Shown here in pieces: positions 42,340-53,344 of a DNA stretch of 55,553 nt. Position 1 is the stretch's first letter; the number at the start of each line of letters is the position of its first letter. Location: positions 1 to 55,553 of the forward strand of contig JACQYT010000040.1 of the NCBI GenBank assembly GCA_016208085.1, read 5' to 3'. Origin of the DNA: Elusimicrobiota bacterium (GTDB taxonomy: Bacteria; Elusimicrobiota; Elusimicrobia; Elusimicrobiales; UBA9959). Made by a program: the position numbers and the translations under genes. The notes beneath the pieces are model-generated. The model saw nothing but the letters and a program-made list of their open reading frames with translations, was not told the origin of the DNA and ran no database searches.

Positions 42340-43018
42340 GGGACGCCTCCGCCAGGCGTTTTTCTATTACGCGGATTATCCTTTGCCTGAGGCCTTCCAG
42401 CGTGTAGGAATACGGGTCAAGACGGGAGAGCTGCTTATGGACTTCCGCGTCATGGAACTGTGTTTCAAACCAATGGGAGAAGTCGTCCACGCCGTAGGGC
42501 GGCCGCAGGCGGGCCTCGAAAACATGCAGGTAAAGGCTTGAAGCGCTGACATTGCGCAGGCATTCTATGAAGCCCGCGTAATCGCCGGCGCTGTATTCCG
42601 TCGGCAACGAGAACCGTATCGCGCGCATAAAATGGAATTCGCGGCCCGGGGCCACGGTGCGCATCGGCCCGGGATTTTTCACGATATGCCACTCCAGCAT
42701 TTTCACGAACGCGCCGCGGATATCCGCCAGCGAATGGTACTGCACGATATCTATGGAGGTCAGTTCTTCGCCGAGGCGGTCGGCCTGCACGGTGTTTGTT
42801 ACCCAGTAAGCGAAATCGTTCGCCCCTTCCGGCACCAGGTGATGAAACTGCTTTATGTAGCGGTGGGTGTGATGGTAGATAATTGCATCGTCCGCCGCCT
42901 TTATTCCCTCCAAAAGTCCCGTTATGTTCGCGGCTTTGCGCCCCGTTACTTCGGCAAGTGTAAGCCGCGCGCAAAATTTGAAAGGCTCCCTGGCAGTCGT
43001 TTCCATTTTATCCGCCAA
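42332..43018 (-). CDS. DUF5752 family protein
   Basis: 228 residues, soluble and helical, with REPFKFCARLTLAEVTGRKA, AIIYHHTHRYIKQFHHLVP, ANDFAYWV, and a C-terminal VDDFSHWFETQF. I recognise this as DUF5752, usually encoded beside trehalose-synthesis genes, function unknown. The His-rich stretch HHTHRYIKQFHH could bind metal. It overlaps both neighbours (11 nt with otsB, 8 nt with treT), so the four genes are tightly coupled. A structural or regulatory role in trehalose synthesis is likely from context only. Confidence 0.75.
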   Translation of the reverse strand: MADKMETTAREPFKFCARLTLAEVTGRKAANITGLLEGIKAADDAIIYHHTHRYIKQFHHLVPEGANDFAYWVTNTVQADRLGEELTSIDIVQYHSLADIRGAFVKMLEWHIVKNPGPMRTVAPGREFHFMRAIRFSLPTEYSAGDYAGFIECLRNVSASSLYLHVFEARLRPPYGVDDFSHWFETQFHDAEVHKQLSRLDPYSYTLEGLRQRIIRVIEKRLAEASRA

Positions 43019-43787
43019 GCCTTGCGGCTGTAATAAAATGCAGCAGGCGCAGCACCTCCGCCTGGCTTGTCAAGAAATAGCCAGCTTTTGAACCGGCCTT
43101 GCGGCCTACCCTTATGGTTATTGCGCGCCCTGGCAACGCCATGAACATGTCTTCGTCAGTAAGGTCATCGCCCACGGTTGCTACAACCGGGCATCCCAGC
43201 CGCCCGGCAAGAAGCTTTACGGCGCCGCCCTTGTGGGCCGCGCCCCGGGGCAACAGCTCAAAGACTTTACGGCCGCCGCGCCAGTAAAGGGTTGGGCTTG
43301 GCGCCGACATAAGGGTTTTCATCCGACTGAAGAAACCGCGCCTGTAGTCCGCCTTAAGACTGCGGTAATGCACGCTGGCTGAAAACACTTTGTTCTCCAC
43401 CAACACGCCGGCGCCCGGCGGGAATCTCTCCTGTATATCGGCGGCTATTGCAGCCACCAGTTCCCGAGCTTTAGCCGCCCCGGCGTCGCGCCAGGCGAAA
43501 CCGGGTCCCCGGATTTCCATACCGTGGTTCCCGCCGTAGTAAAGGTTGGGCAGGCCTACCAGGCTTCTCACATTTTTCAGCGCCCGTCCGCTGAGTATGA
43601 ACACCGAAATCCCGGGCGCGCACGCAAGCGAGCGCAGAGCCGCCTTGAATTCCGGTTTCAGCCGCGCCTGCCCGGGCGTCTGGGCCAGCGCGGTCAGCGT
43701 GCCGTCGAAGTCCAGCGTCACCAGCAGGCCCGGCGCGGCGGCAAGCCGGGCTGAAACAACGGCGGAATTTTTCCAGAAAGACTTCAT
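43008..43787 (-). CDS. otsB: Trehalose-6-phosphate phosphatase
   Basis: 259 residues of the HAD superfamily: motif I LVTLDFDGTLT (about 22-32), motif II FILSGRAL, the trehalose-phosphatase loop YYGGNHGMEIRGPG, and motif IV GDDLTDEDMF. It removes phosphate from the OtsA product to give trehalose. The start ATG (43785-43787) lies directly on a palindromic repeat (43786-43814), and no ribosome site can be seen upstream of it. Translation may depend on coupling to otsA, whose stop is 42 nt upstream. Confidence 0.88.
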   Translation of the reverse strand: MKSFWKNSAVVSARLAAAPGLLVTLDFDGTLTALAQTPGQARLKPEFKAALRSLACAPGISVFILSGRALKNVRSLVGLPNLYYGGNHGMEIRGPGFAWRDAGAAKARELVAAIAADIQERFPPGAGVLVENKVFSASVHYRSLKADYRRGFFSRMKTLMSAPSPTLYWRGGRKVFELLPRGAAHKGGAVKLLAGRLGCPVVATVGDDLTDEDMFMALPGRAITIRVGRKAGSKAGYFLTSQAEVLRLLHFITAARLGG

Positions 43788-43814
43788 TAAAAATTTTTAC
43801 GGCAAAAATTTTTA
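43786..43814. repeat. Single ATTAAAAATTTTTRC hairpin at the otsB start
   Basis: The sequence is ATTAAAAATTTTTAC followed by its inverse. It matches the first hairpin of the multi-hairpin elements at 23154, 36256 and 49225, but the rest of the element is absent. It occupies the place of the otsB ribosome binding site. Confidence 0.75.
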
Positions 43815-43829
43815 CGACACCGCTTCATT

Positions 43830-46085
<2,256 letters not shown>

Positions 46086-46457
46086 AAAAACTCCCCCTGT
46101 TTACCTTCTATCCTTTAGCCTTCATGCTTTATCCTTGCGAAAATTGCCATAGATATTTTTGTTCATGACTTTTTGCTGTGAATAACGACTTCAACTGCAA
46201 TAGTTTTTTAGGACTAACTATACAGCTATTTTACCGCATATTGGCGCATTTGTCACCTCAATGATTCCTCAATTCTGGAAAAAAACTTTACAACAAACTT
46301 TAAACCGCGCTCAGAACCGCGGCCGGACGGCGGCGCGGTATTAGAAACCTTGAACCGGGGTTTAGATTTTCTACTTTCCATCCCCCCGGCTAATTTCGTA
46401 AAATTATTTATATAACGCGCGCACGGAGTCTGCCTGTCGCTATTCAAGGAGTTCACA
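46086..46457. other. Divergent intergenic region between otsA and frdC
   Basis: No gene seen. It starts with heptamer-like pyrimidine units (TTCTATC CTTTAGC CTTCATG CTTTATC, 46103-46133), and then AT-rich sequence. Close to frdC, TATATAAC (about 46410) could be a -10 box and AAGGAG lies 6 nt before ATG 46458. A short GAACCGCGG...CCGCGC inverted stretch lies near 46315-46340. Confidence 0.5.
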
Positions 46458-47138
46458 ATGAACACGGGTTTTATTAAAAGATTCATTTTCACCTCAATAG
46501 GCAGGAAGGCGGTTATGGCCATCACCGGCCTGATGCTGGGAGCCTTCATGCTGTTTCACCTGGCGGAAAACCTTATTCTTTTCAAAGGCGAGGTGGCCTA
46601 TAACACCTGGGTGGATTTTCTGCTCTCCAACCCGCTAATCATTCCGCTTGAACTGGGCCTGGCGGCGATTTTTCTGACGCACAGCTTCTTCGGCGCGTGG
46701 GTGCGGATAGAAGACTGGATCAACGCCCCCAGGGGCTACGAGGCCCGGAAATGGCAAGGCGGCAGGACCGTGGGTTCGGCCACAATGCTTTATACCGCCG
46801 TTTTGATACTTGCCTACCTTGTCTATCACATGCTGACCTTCCGCTTCGTGGACCACTCCATAGGTTTCTATCAGATGGTGACTTCGGCCTTCAGGGGCAA
46901 ACTTTTCACGGCTATCTACATTGGCGGCGCAGTCGCGCTTGTCATCCACCTGACCCACGGCCTGCAGAGCGCCTTCCAGACGCTGGGCGTGAACCATCCC
47001 AAATGCACGCCTTTCATTAAAACAGGCGGCTGGATCGCGGCGCTGCTGATGGTCGGTTTTGCGATGATCTCGCTGTATTACCTGCTGGAACTTGACCTTA
47101 AATGCGCGGCTGCAGTCTACCAAGTAACGATACAGTAA
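46458..47138 (+). CDS. sdhC: Fumarate reductase / succinate dehydrogenase cytochrome b subunit (B-type)
   Basis: 226 residues with five transmembrane helices. It starts with the family pattern GRKAVMAITGLMLGAFMLFHLAEN. Likely haem-ligand histidines are near 34, 75, 124, 164 and 167 (HLAEN, THSFFG, YHMLTF, HLTHGLQS), consistent with a single-chain, di-haem B-type anchor. It exchanges electrons with the quinone pool. AAGGAG precedes the ATG. Gene order C-A-B matches B-type complexes of Bacteroidetes, Epsilon- and Deltaproteobacteria. Direction of the reaction cannot be read from sequence. Confidence 0.9.
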   Translation: MNTGFIKRFIFTSIGRKAVMAITGLMLGAFMLFHLAENLILFKGEVAYNTWVDFLLSNPLIIPLELGLAAIFLTHSFFGAWVRIEDWINAPRGYEARKWQGGRTVGSATMLYTAVLILAYLVYHMLTFRFVDHSIGFYQMVTSAFRGKLFTAIYIGGAVALVIHLTHGLQSAFQTLGVNHPKCTPFIKTGGWIAALLMVGFAMISLYYLLELDLKCAAAVYQVTIQ

Positions 47139-47179
47139 TATATTTGACATTTGATTTTTAGTTTCAAAACGGAGGCTTT

Positions 47180-49093
47180 ATGATTCTTGACGCAAAAATA
47201 CCCTCGGGACCTATAGAGAAAAAATGGGACAGCCATAAGTTCAATCTTAAACTGGTAAATCCCAATAACCGAAGGAAATTCGACATCCTCGTGGTGGGCT
47301 CGGGGCTGGCCGGCGCCTCGGCGGCGGCCTCCCTGGGCGAACTGGGCTTTAACGTCAAAGTGTTAACTTTGCACGATTCCCCCCGCCGGGCCCATTCTAT
47401 AGCGGCGCAGGGCGGCATAAACGCGGCAAAGAACTACGTCAACGACGGGGACTCCGTCTGGAGGCTGTTCCATGACACCGTCAAAGGCGGCGACTACCGC
47501 GCCAGGGAAGCCAATGTCTACAGGCTGGCCCAGATCTCCAACCAGATAATAGACCACTGTGTGGCTTTGGGCGTACCGTTCGCCAGGGAATACGGCGGGC
47601 TGCTTTCCACCAGGTCGTTCGGCGGAGCGCAGTTGTCCCGCACTTTTTACGCCAGGGGCCAGACGGGGCAGCAGCTCCTTCTGGGCGCCTACTCGGCCAT
47701 GATGCGCCAGGCGGCGGCTGGAACGGTTATCATCCGCAACCGCCGGGAGATGGTGGATATCGTAATAAAAAACGGCAAGGCCAGGGGGATAATAGCCAGG
47801 AACCTGGTGACCGGCGAACTTGAGGCTTACTCGGGCCACGCGGTGCTGTTGTGCACCGGCGGCTACGCGAATGTATTCTATCTTTCCACCAACGCGGCCG
47901 ATTGCAACGTTTCCGCCATATGGGCGGCTTATAAAAAAGGGGCTGGTTTCGCGAACCCCTGCTTCACGCAGATACACCCCACCTGCATACCGCGCTCCGG
48001 GGAGCACCAGTCCAAACTGACGCTTATGAGCGAATCCCTGAGGAATGACGGGCGGATCTGGGTGCCCAAAACAAAGAGCGACAAAAGACCGGCCAACGAT
48101 ATTCCCGAGGAAGAAAGGGATTATTTCTTGGAACGGCGTTACCCCGCTTTCGGAAATCTTGTGCCGAGGGACATAGCCTCCCGCGCGGCCAAAATGGCGG
48201 TGGACGAGGGCCACGGAGTCGGACCCACGGGCCAGTCCGTCTACCTGGATTTCAGGGATTCTATAAACAGGAAAGGGGAAAGCAAAATAAGGGAGGAATA
48301 CGGCAACCTCTTTGATATGTATTACCAGATAACGGACGAAAACGGCTACCGGACGCCGATGAGGATCTATCCCGCCCCCCACTACACCATGGGCGGGCTC
48401 TGGGTGGACTATAACCTGATGACCACTATCCCCGGCTTGTTCGCGCTGGGCGAAGCGAATTTCTCGGACCACGGCGCCAACCGCCTCGGCGCCTCCGCGC
48501 TGATGCAGGGCCTGGCGGACGGCTTTTTCATCGCCCCCTCAACCGTAGTCGGCTACCTGGGCGGCGCTAAATTCGAGGATGCCGCCGTCGGCGCGCCTGA
48601 ATTCGCCGAGGCAAGGAACCAGGCGCAGGCGAAAATAAACAAGCTCCTCGGCGTCAAGGGTAAAAAGACCCCCGGCGAACTGCACCGGCAGCTCGGCAAC
48701 GTCATGTGGAACGAGTGCGGCCTGGGCCGCAGCGAACAGAATCTCAAGAAGGCCCTTAAAAAGATACCCGAGATACGCGAAGAGTTCTGGAACAACGTCA
48801 CCGTCTACGGCGCTGATAAGGATTTCAACCAGACCCTGGAAAAGGCGCTAAAAGTGGCGGACTTCCTGGAATTCGGCGAATTTCTGATCAGGGACGCCCT
48901 TGAGCGAAAGGAGTCCTGCGGCGGACATTTCCGGGAGGAATTCGCCACGGCGGAGGGCGAAGCCAAACGCGACGACGCCGATTTCTCCCACGTAAGCGTC
49001 TGGGCTTATGCCGGCGAAGGCAAAGAAGCGGTTCTGCATAAAGAGCCGCTGGCCTTTGAGCATATCAAGCCGGCGGAGAGGAGCTATAAGTAA
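47180..49093 (+). CDS. sdhA: Fumarate reductase / succinate dehydrogenase flavoprotein subunit
   Basis: 637 residues. FAD dinucleotide fold [20 protein letters not shown] (about 34-53); [14 protein letters not shown] supplies the covalent-FAD His. Active-site stretches are [35 protein letters not shown] and [13 protein letters not shown]. It converts succinate and fumarate. Length and the IPRSG/LMSE text fit the B-type family. CGGAGG lies before the ATG, 41 nt after sdhC. The small subunit follows after a 317-nt gap containing a repeat element. Confidence 0.95.
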   Translation: MILDAKIPSGPIEKKWDSHKFNLKLVNPNNRRKFDILVVGSGLAGASAAASLGELGFNVKVLTLHDSPRRAHSIAAQGGINAAKNYVNDGDSVWRLFHDTVKGGDYRAREANVYRLAQISNQIIDHCVALGVPFAREYGGLLSTRSFGGAQLSRTFYARGQTGQQLLLGAYSAMMRQAAAGTVIIRNRREMVDIVIKNGKARGIIARNLVTGELEAYSGHAVLLCTGGYANVFYLSTNAADCNVSAIWAAYKKGAGFANPCFTQIHPTCIPRSGEHQSKLTLMSESLRNDGRIWVPKTKSDKRPANDIPEEERDYFLERRYPAFGNLVPRDIASRAAKMAVDEGHGVGPTGQSVYLDFRDSINRKGESKIREEYGNLFDMYYQITDENGYRTPMRIYPAPHYTMGGLWVDYNLMTTIPGLFALGEANFSDHGANRLGASALMQGLADGFFIAPSTVVGYLGGAKFEDAAVGAPEFAEARNQAQAKINKLLGVKGKKTPGELHRQLGNVMWNECGLGRSEQNLKKALKKIPEIREEFWNNVTVYGADKDFNQTLEKALKVADFLEFGEFLIRDALERKESCGGHFREEFATAEGEAKRDDADFSHVSVWAYAGEGKEAVLHKEPLAFEHIKPAERSYK

Positions 49094-49109
49094 AATGATA
49101 TGTAGCAAC

Positions 49110-49206
49110 GGAAGGCAAAAGAAGGCCACAGAAAGCGACAGAAAGCAAGAACAGATAACAAAATTCTTGCCTTCAGTTACCTTCCGTTGCTTTCAGTAGC
49201 TTTCCG
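49110..49206. repeat. Inverted pair of A/G-rich and C/T-rich imperfect repeats
   Basis: GGAAGGCAAAAGAAGGCCACAGAAAGC (49118 on) is mirrored by GCCTTCAGTTACCTTCCGTTGCTTTC and CTTTCCGTGGC (about 49169-49209). The arms can fold back. Placement after sdhA resembles the heptamer-repeat hairpins elsewhere. Confidence 0.5.
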
Positions 49207-49224
49207 TGGCTATGGATTGATTTG

Positions 49225-49394
49225 ATTAAAAATTTTTGCGGCAAAAATTTTTAATATACCACGCCCTTCAGGGCGGGGAAACCTTGTGGCAAGAGGGAGT
49301 TTGAGGGAGAAAAAAATTTCTCCCTCATCTCCGGCACGGGGATGAAGAAAACCCCGTGCCGGGTAGGATAAAATGTTGCCTTGCAACATTTTAT
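49225..49394 (+). repeat. Multi-hairpin repeat element, copy C (most complete)
   Basis: ATTAAAAATTTTTGC palindrome (49225-49255); GC hairpin with one mismatch (49259-49278); linker AAACCTTGTGGCAAGAGGGA; hairpin GAGGGAGAAA-AAAA-TTTCTCCCTC (49303-49326); hairpin CCGGCACGGGG/CCCCGTGCCGG (49331-49362); and ATAAAATGTTGC-CTT-GCAACATTTTAT (49368-49394). It ends 16 nt before the sdhB start codon and splits sdhA from sdhB. Confidence 0.88.
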
Positions 49395-49410
49395 TATGGA
49401 GAACTTTATC

Positions 49411-50232
49411 ATGAACAATTCGAAACATTTTAACGTGACGATAAGAGTCTGGCGGCAGGACGGACCCGAAGAGCCGGGCAGAATGGTATCCTACAAGGTC
49501 ACGGACGTTTCGCCCGACATGTCTTTTCTGGAGATGCTGGACATTCTGAACGAAAACCTTTTAAAGAAAAACGAAAAGCCCCTAGCCTTTGAAAGCGACT
49601 GCCGCGAAGGCATCTGCGGCTGCTGCGGGCTTGTGGTCAATGGAGACGTGCACGGCCCTGACGACCACTCCACCGTCTGCCAGCTTCATATGCGCAGGTT
49701 CAAGGACGGAGACGTTATCACCGTGGAGCCCTGGCGTGTCAGGTCTTTCCCGGTGATAAAGGACCTGGTGGTGGACCGTACGGCGTTTGAGCGCATTATG
49801 GCCGCCGGCGGCTATGTCTCCGTCAACGCCGGCGCCGCCCCCGACGCCAATTCCATACCGGTGAACAAAGACGCCGCGGAGGAGGCCATGGACTCGGCCG
49901 CCTGCATAGGCTGCGGGGCCTGCGTGGCGGCCTGTCCCAACGGCTGTGCGATGCTTTTCACGGGCGCGAAGATATCTCAGTTCGCCCTGCTGCCGCAGGG
50001 CGCGCCGGAGCGGGCCAGGCGCGCACTTTGCATGCTGGAAGCGATGGACCGGGAAGGCTTCGGCAACTGCTCGAACGAATACGAGTGCGAAGCGGTCTGC
50101 CCCAAGGAAGTGAAGGTCTCCAATATCGCCAGGTTCAACCGGGAATTTCTGCTGGCCAACCTGTTCGGCAAGGAGCCGGCAGCCGCCTCCGCGCATTTAA
50201 AATCCACCCCGGACGTGCCGGAAGACGAGTAA
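49411..50232 (+). CDS. sdhB: Fumarate reductase / succinate dehydrogenase iron-sulfur subunit
   Basis: 273 residues from ATG 49411, chosen because GGAG (49398-49401) lies 9 nt before; earlier in-frame starts fall in the repeat hairpin. The 2Fe-2S centre is CREGICGCCG plus CQLHMRR. The 4Fe-4S and other cluster ligands come from CIGCGACVAACPNG, ALCMLE, NCSNEYECEAVCPKEV. It passes electrons between the flavoprotein and the cytochrome b. A multi-hairpin element ends 16 nt upstream and might affect expression relative to sdhA. Confidence 0.93.
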   Translation: MNNSKHFNVTIRVWRQDGPEEPGRMVSYKVTDVSPDMSFLEMLDILNENLLKKNEKPLAFESDCREGICGCCGLVVNGDVHGPDDHSTVCQLHMRRFKDGDVITVEPWRVRSFPVIKDLVVDRTAFERIMAAGGYVSVNAGAAPDANSIPVNKDAAEEAMDSAACIGCGACVAACPNGCAMLFTGAKISQFALLPQGAPERARRALCMLEAMDREGFGNCSNEYECEAVCPKEVKVSNIARFNREFLLANLFGKEPAAASAHLKSTPDVPEDE

Positions 50233-50297
50233 CAGCGGCAGCGGATTCCGTCAGAAAGGTTGTCAAAGAATAAAACGACTTTTTCAGGAGCAACTAA

Positions 50298-50342
50298 CTA
50301 CGTCCCTCCCATGCCTCCCATGCCCGGAAGGCCCTTGACAAA
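50298..50342 (-). pseudogene. Possible remnant of a groEL 3' end
   Basis: On the minus strand the sequence reads VKGLPGMGGMGGT and stops (TAG, 50298-50300). A Gly-Gly-Met tail is typical of GroEL C-termini. Only about 15 codons are recognisable and the rest of the gene is absent, so this is a scrap left by rearrangement or a coincidence. Confidence 0.3.
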
Positions 50343-50396
50343 ACCCGAGTTTCGGTTTATCCTATGAGAATAGGCTATATTAAGGAAGTCCTTATT

Positions 50397-53024
50397 ATGG
50401 GCAGATTATTCTCCATCTCCATTCTTTACGCGCTGTCATTTACCCTTATATTGACGGGTCCGGCCGCTTTGCGCGGCGGGGAAACTCCGGCTGATAATAA
50501 CGGGACGGCGGCCGCCCCGGTGGTTCTGCCGGCGCCTGTCAAGCCGCCGGCCGATAAACCGAATCCGCTCTTTTTAACCGGCGCGCACCACCAGCAGGAT
50601 CGGGACGAAGATCTCCGGACTTTCAGGGATAACGCCTGGGACAATCCGGAGCTGGCGGCCAGGGCGCTGATCGCCGTGCTTAACAGATTAGGCCCGGACA
50701 CGGAGAGGTCTCAGATATTCAAGAGCAGAAATTACCGCCTAATAGCCGCCATGCTTGACAGACTGGAGAAAATGGCGACCGCTAACCGCCTGCCGCCGGA
50801 GGACTATAAAAAGATAACAGCGGAACTGGCCCCGTTCAATATCAACACCATCCTAGGCCGGGCGATGAGAGGCGGCGGGACCGACAGGGAGCCGGGACCC
50901 GGCAGAAGCCCCGGAAGCGGCAAAGACTTCGGGAGCGGCCGGACTGAGCCAGACGACCGGCCTGACCGCAAAGACGAACCTAAAAATCCGATAGACGATC
51001 TTGTGGACGCGCGCCGCGCGCTGGAGTCCGGCGACGCGGAGCAGACGGAGAAGTCGCTCAAGCTGCTGCAGAACGATTATCCCGACAGTTCCGGAGTGCA
51101 GGCGGCCGTGGCAGCGTATTATAACGAGATGGAAAATTACGCTATGGCGGCAAAAACAGCCACCTCCGCCCTAAAGCTGGATCCTGAAAATCCGGAGGCC
51201 TATAAGACAAGGGCCCTGGCAAGGGCGGCGCTGGCGGACAGGAAGGGCGCCGTAGAAGACGTTAAAAAAGCCATGGAAATGGACCCGCAGGACGAATCGG
51301 CCAGGCTGCTCTCCGCCCTTATCGAGAGCAAAAAGGAAGCCTCCGGTTTAAGAGCTCTTTCTTCGCTGGAAGAGATGAAAAAAGCGTTTGGCGCGGTTGG
51401 TGCGGCCGGAGCCGTAAAAAAGGACGAAGGGGTTTTCAACGATCCGCGCGCCGGGCTTGCCGGTCTGACCCGCTCGGGCGAAGGCGGAGCGGACGGCCGC
51501 GGGACCGGAGTTTGGTCGCCTGATTATTCAAAATCCAACATCTATCTTAAAACCGCCATGGCAAAAAACCGCCTGGGCGATTATGAATCGGCCGCCAGAT
51601 ACGCGGGTCTCGCCTTGGAGAAAAACCCCGACAATCTTGACGCCCGGCTTGAAAGGGCCAACGCCAATAATTTCCTGGGCCTATACGATGAAGCCATAAA
51701 AGACGCTTCCTTCGTCATAGAGCGCAATCCGTCAAACACGCAGGCGCTCAATATGCGGGCCTGGGCGCTGAACCGCAAAGGCCGGCCCAAGGACGCCGAG
51801 GCGGACGCCAATAAAGTCATAGGCTTAAACCCCGGGTTCGCGGACGCCTGGTTCAACCGGGCTTTGGCCTATGAAAAACAGGGCAATTACAGGGCTATGC
51901 TTTCGGATTTCGGCCAGGCCGCCGCTTTAAACAGCGCCTATGGCGCCCGCTTCCAGGACGCCGTAGCCCAGTATGCCAATCGCGTGCCCAATTTTTCATA
52001 CCCCAAAGCCGGCGTTTCCCCGGCGGGGGGGCGGCCTCCGGAAGAACGATCTTCTGGCGTGAAAAGGTTCGCGGTGCTGCTGATCTTTACTCTTACCGGC
52101 GGTCTGCTTATAGCGCTGGGGTTTATGCATATAGTGACTTCCTCCAAAGGCGCGGCCGCGACGAAAGCTAAGACAACCCATCCGGACGTGCTCTCCCCTT
52201 CCGTTTTCTATGAGGGCGTGGCCACCGGCAAGTACGCGATAGAGAAAAAGATGGGCGCGGGCGGCATGGGCGTAGTCTATGAAGCCACGGATCAGTCGCT
52301 GGGGCGCAAAGTCGCCATCAAGAAGATGCACGACGAGATAAAGCTGAACGAGCGCGAGAAACAGCGCTTTCTTGAAGAAGCCCGCACTGTGGCCCTGCTG
52401 CATCATCCCAATATCGTGGAGATATACACCATTTTTGAGGAAGAGGATAATATTTACCTGGTATTCGAGCATATTGACGGCCTTACCCTGGATAAGATGC
52501 TGGATAAAGAGGTGCGCCTGGCCTGGGACCGGGCCCGCCCGATATTTGACGGAGCGGCCAAGGCCCTTTCCTACGCCCACTCAAAGAACGTCGTGCACCG
52601 GGACCTCAAGCTCTCCAATATCATGATCTCTTCCGATGCGGAGGTTAAAGTGATGGATTTCGGTCTTGCCCGCCACGCGCAGGAATCCCTGGCCAGAGCG
52701 TCCAACAGCGAAGTGGTCGGCAGCCCGGCCTACATGGCGCCCGAGCAGGAGCTGGGCGTGTCTTCAAGGGAGTCCGACATATATTCGCTGGGGGTATGCC
52801 TTTATGAAGCGTTGACCGGCGATATGCCCTTCAAAGGCCCGGATTTTCACTACCAGAAAGTTCACAGGCTTTACCAGCCGCTCAGCGCCACGCTGTCCGG
52901 TCTGCCGGCGGGCCTTGACGTTCTGATAGCCAAAGCCCTGGACCCCGAACCCGGCAACAGGTTTAAAACCGCCGAAGAATTCCGCAAAGCGCTGCTGGAT
53001 ATCGCCGGAGCCTGTCCGACATAA
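50397..53024 (+). CDS. TPR-transmembrane-Ser/Thr protein kinase
   Basis: 875 residues from ATG 50397 (AAGGA 10 nt before); an earlier ATG at 50364 lacks a site. The signal peptide or anchor is FSISILYALSFTLILTGPAAL. A Gly/Arg/Asp-rich low-complexity stretch (about 160-195) is followed by two TPR blocks (about 200-315 and 375-520). A transmembrane segment RFAVLLIFTLTGGLLIALGF lies near 557-577. The Hanks kinase spans about 610-870: GAGGMGVVYEA, VAIKKM, VVHRDLKLSN, VMDFGLARHA and SPAYMAPEQE, all catalytic residues present. The usual bacterial order is kinase inside at the N-terminus and sensor outside at the C-terminus; here the sensor is N-terminal and the kinase C-terminal. Confidence 0.88.
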   Translation: MGRLFSISILYALSFTLILTGPAALRGGETPADNNGTAAAPVVLPAPVKPPADKPNPLFLTGAHHQQDRDEDLRTFRDNAWDNPELAARALIAVLNRLGPDTERSQIFKSRNYRLIAAMLDRLEKMATANRLPPEDYKKITAELAPFNINTILGRAMRGGGTDREPGPGRSPGSGKDFGSGRTEPDDRPDRKDEPKNPIDDLVDARRALESGDAEQTEKSLKLLQNDYPDSSGVQAAVAAYYNEMENYAMAAKTATSALKLDPENPEAYKTRALARAALADRKGAVEDVKKAMEMDPQDESARLLSALIESKKEASGLRALSSLEEMKKAFGAVGAAGAVKKDEGVFNDPRAGLAGLTRSGEGGADGRGTGVWSPDYSKSNIYLKTAMAKNRLGDYESAARYAGLALEKNPDNLDARLERANANNFLGLYDEAIKDASFVIERNPSNTQALNMRAWALNRKGRPKDAEADANKVIGLNPGFADAWFNRALAYEKQGNYRAMLSDFGQAAALNSAYGARFQDAVAQYANRVPNFSYPKAGVSPAGGRPPEERSSGVKRFAVLLIFTLTGGLLIALGFMHIVTSSKGAAATKAKTTHPDVLSPSVFYEGVATGKYAIEKKMGAGGMGVVYEATDQSLGRKVAIKKMHDEIKLNEREKQRFLEEARTVALLHHPNIVEIYTIFEEEDNIYLVFEHIDGLTLDKMLDKEVRLAWDRARPIFDGAAKALSYAHSKNVVHRDLKLSNIMISSDAEVKVMDFGLARHAQESLARASNSEVVGSPAYMAPEQELGVSSRESDIYSLGVCLYEALTGDMPFKGPDFHYQKVHRLYQPLSATLSGLPAGLDVLIAKALDPEPGNRFKTAEEFRKALLDIAGACPT

Positions 53025-53057
53025 GACTTTCAAGGCGAAATTGACGATTTTGATGAC

Positions 53058-53135
53058 GAGCCGAAGCGACGCGAAACGAGCACCCTCGACGGAGGGTGTA
53101 AGTTGAGCGGTGCAAAGGCGCAGGCCAAAAGCGGC
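53058..53135 (-). repeat. Dispersed repeat shared with the 274-bp element
   Basis: GAGCCGAAGCGACG..., a variable hairpin (ACCCTC-GACG-GAGGGT), then TGCAAAGGCGCAGGCCAAAA and GCGGC. It matches 40977-41063 in inverted orientation, where the variable hairpin is CAGGCCTTCAGGCCTG. A CCTGCC/GGCAGG palindrome follows at 53138-53168. Confidence 0.65.
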
Positions 53136-53283
53136 AATTGCCTGCCGGCAGGCAGGGCAGGCAGGCAACTTGATGAATAAAAATATCCAGGCAATTTTCG
53201 GGATAATATAAACGTCGCTTTTTCCGGCGGAGGCCGGGGCATGAAAAAGAATCTTAAATCGGTTGCTTTGACCACGGCTCTTC

Positions 53284-53303
53284 TTCTCTTCTCTTCTCTT
53301 CTC
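53284..53303 (+). repeat. (TTCTC)4 pentanucleotide repeat in a signal peptide
   Basis: Four perfect TTCTC units lie in a signal-peptide frame that starts at ATG 53241 (MKKNLKSVALTTALLLFSS). As sequenced, the frame ends at TAA 53343-53345. Removing one unit would join the signal peptide in frame to the Cys-rich protein (…FSSLAFYSIPPRCAASVMGD…). This is the layout of a phase-variable locus. Confidence 0.75.
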
Positions 53304-53344
53304 TTGCGTTCTATTCCATTCCTCCAAGATGCGCGGCTTCCGTA

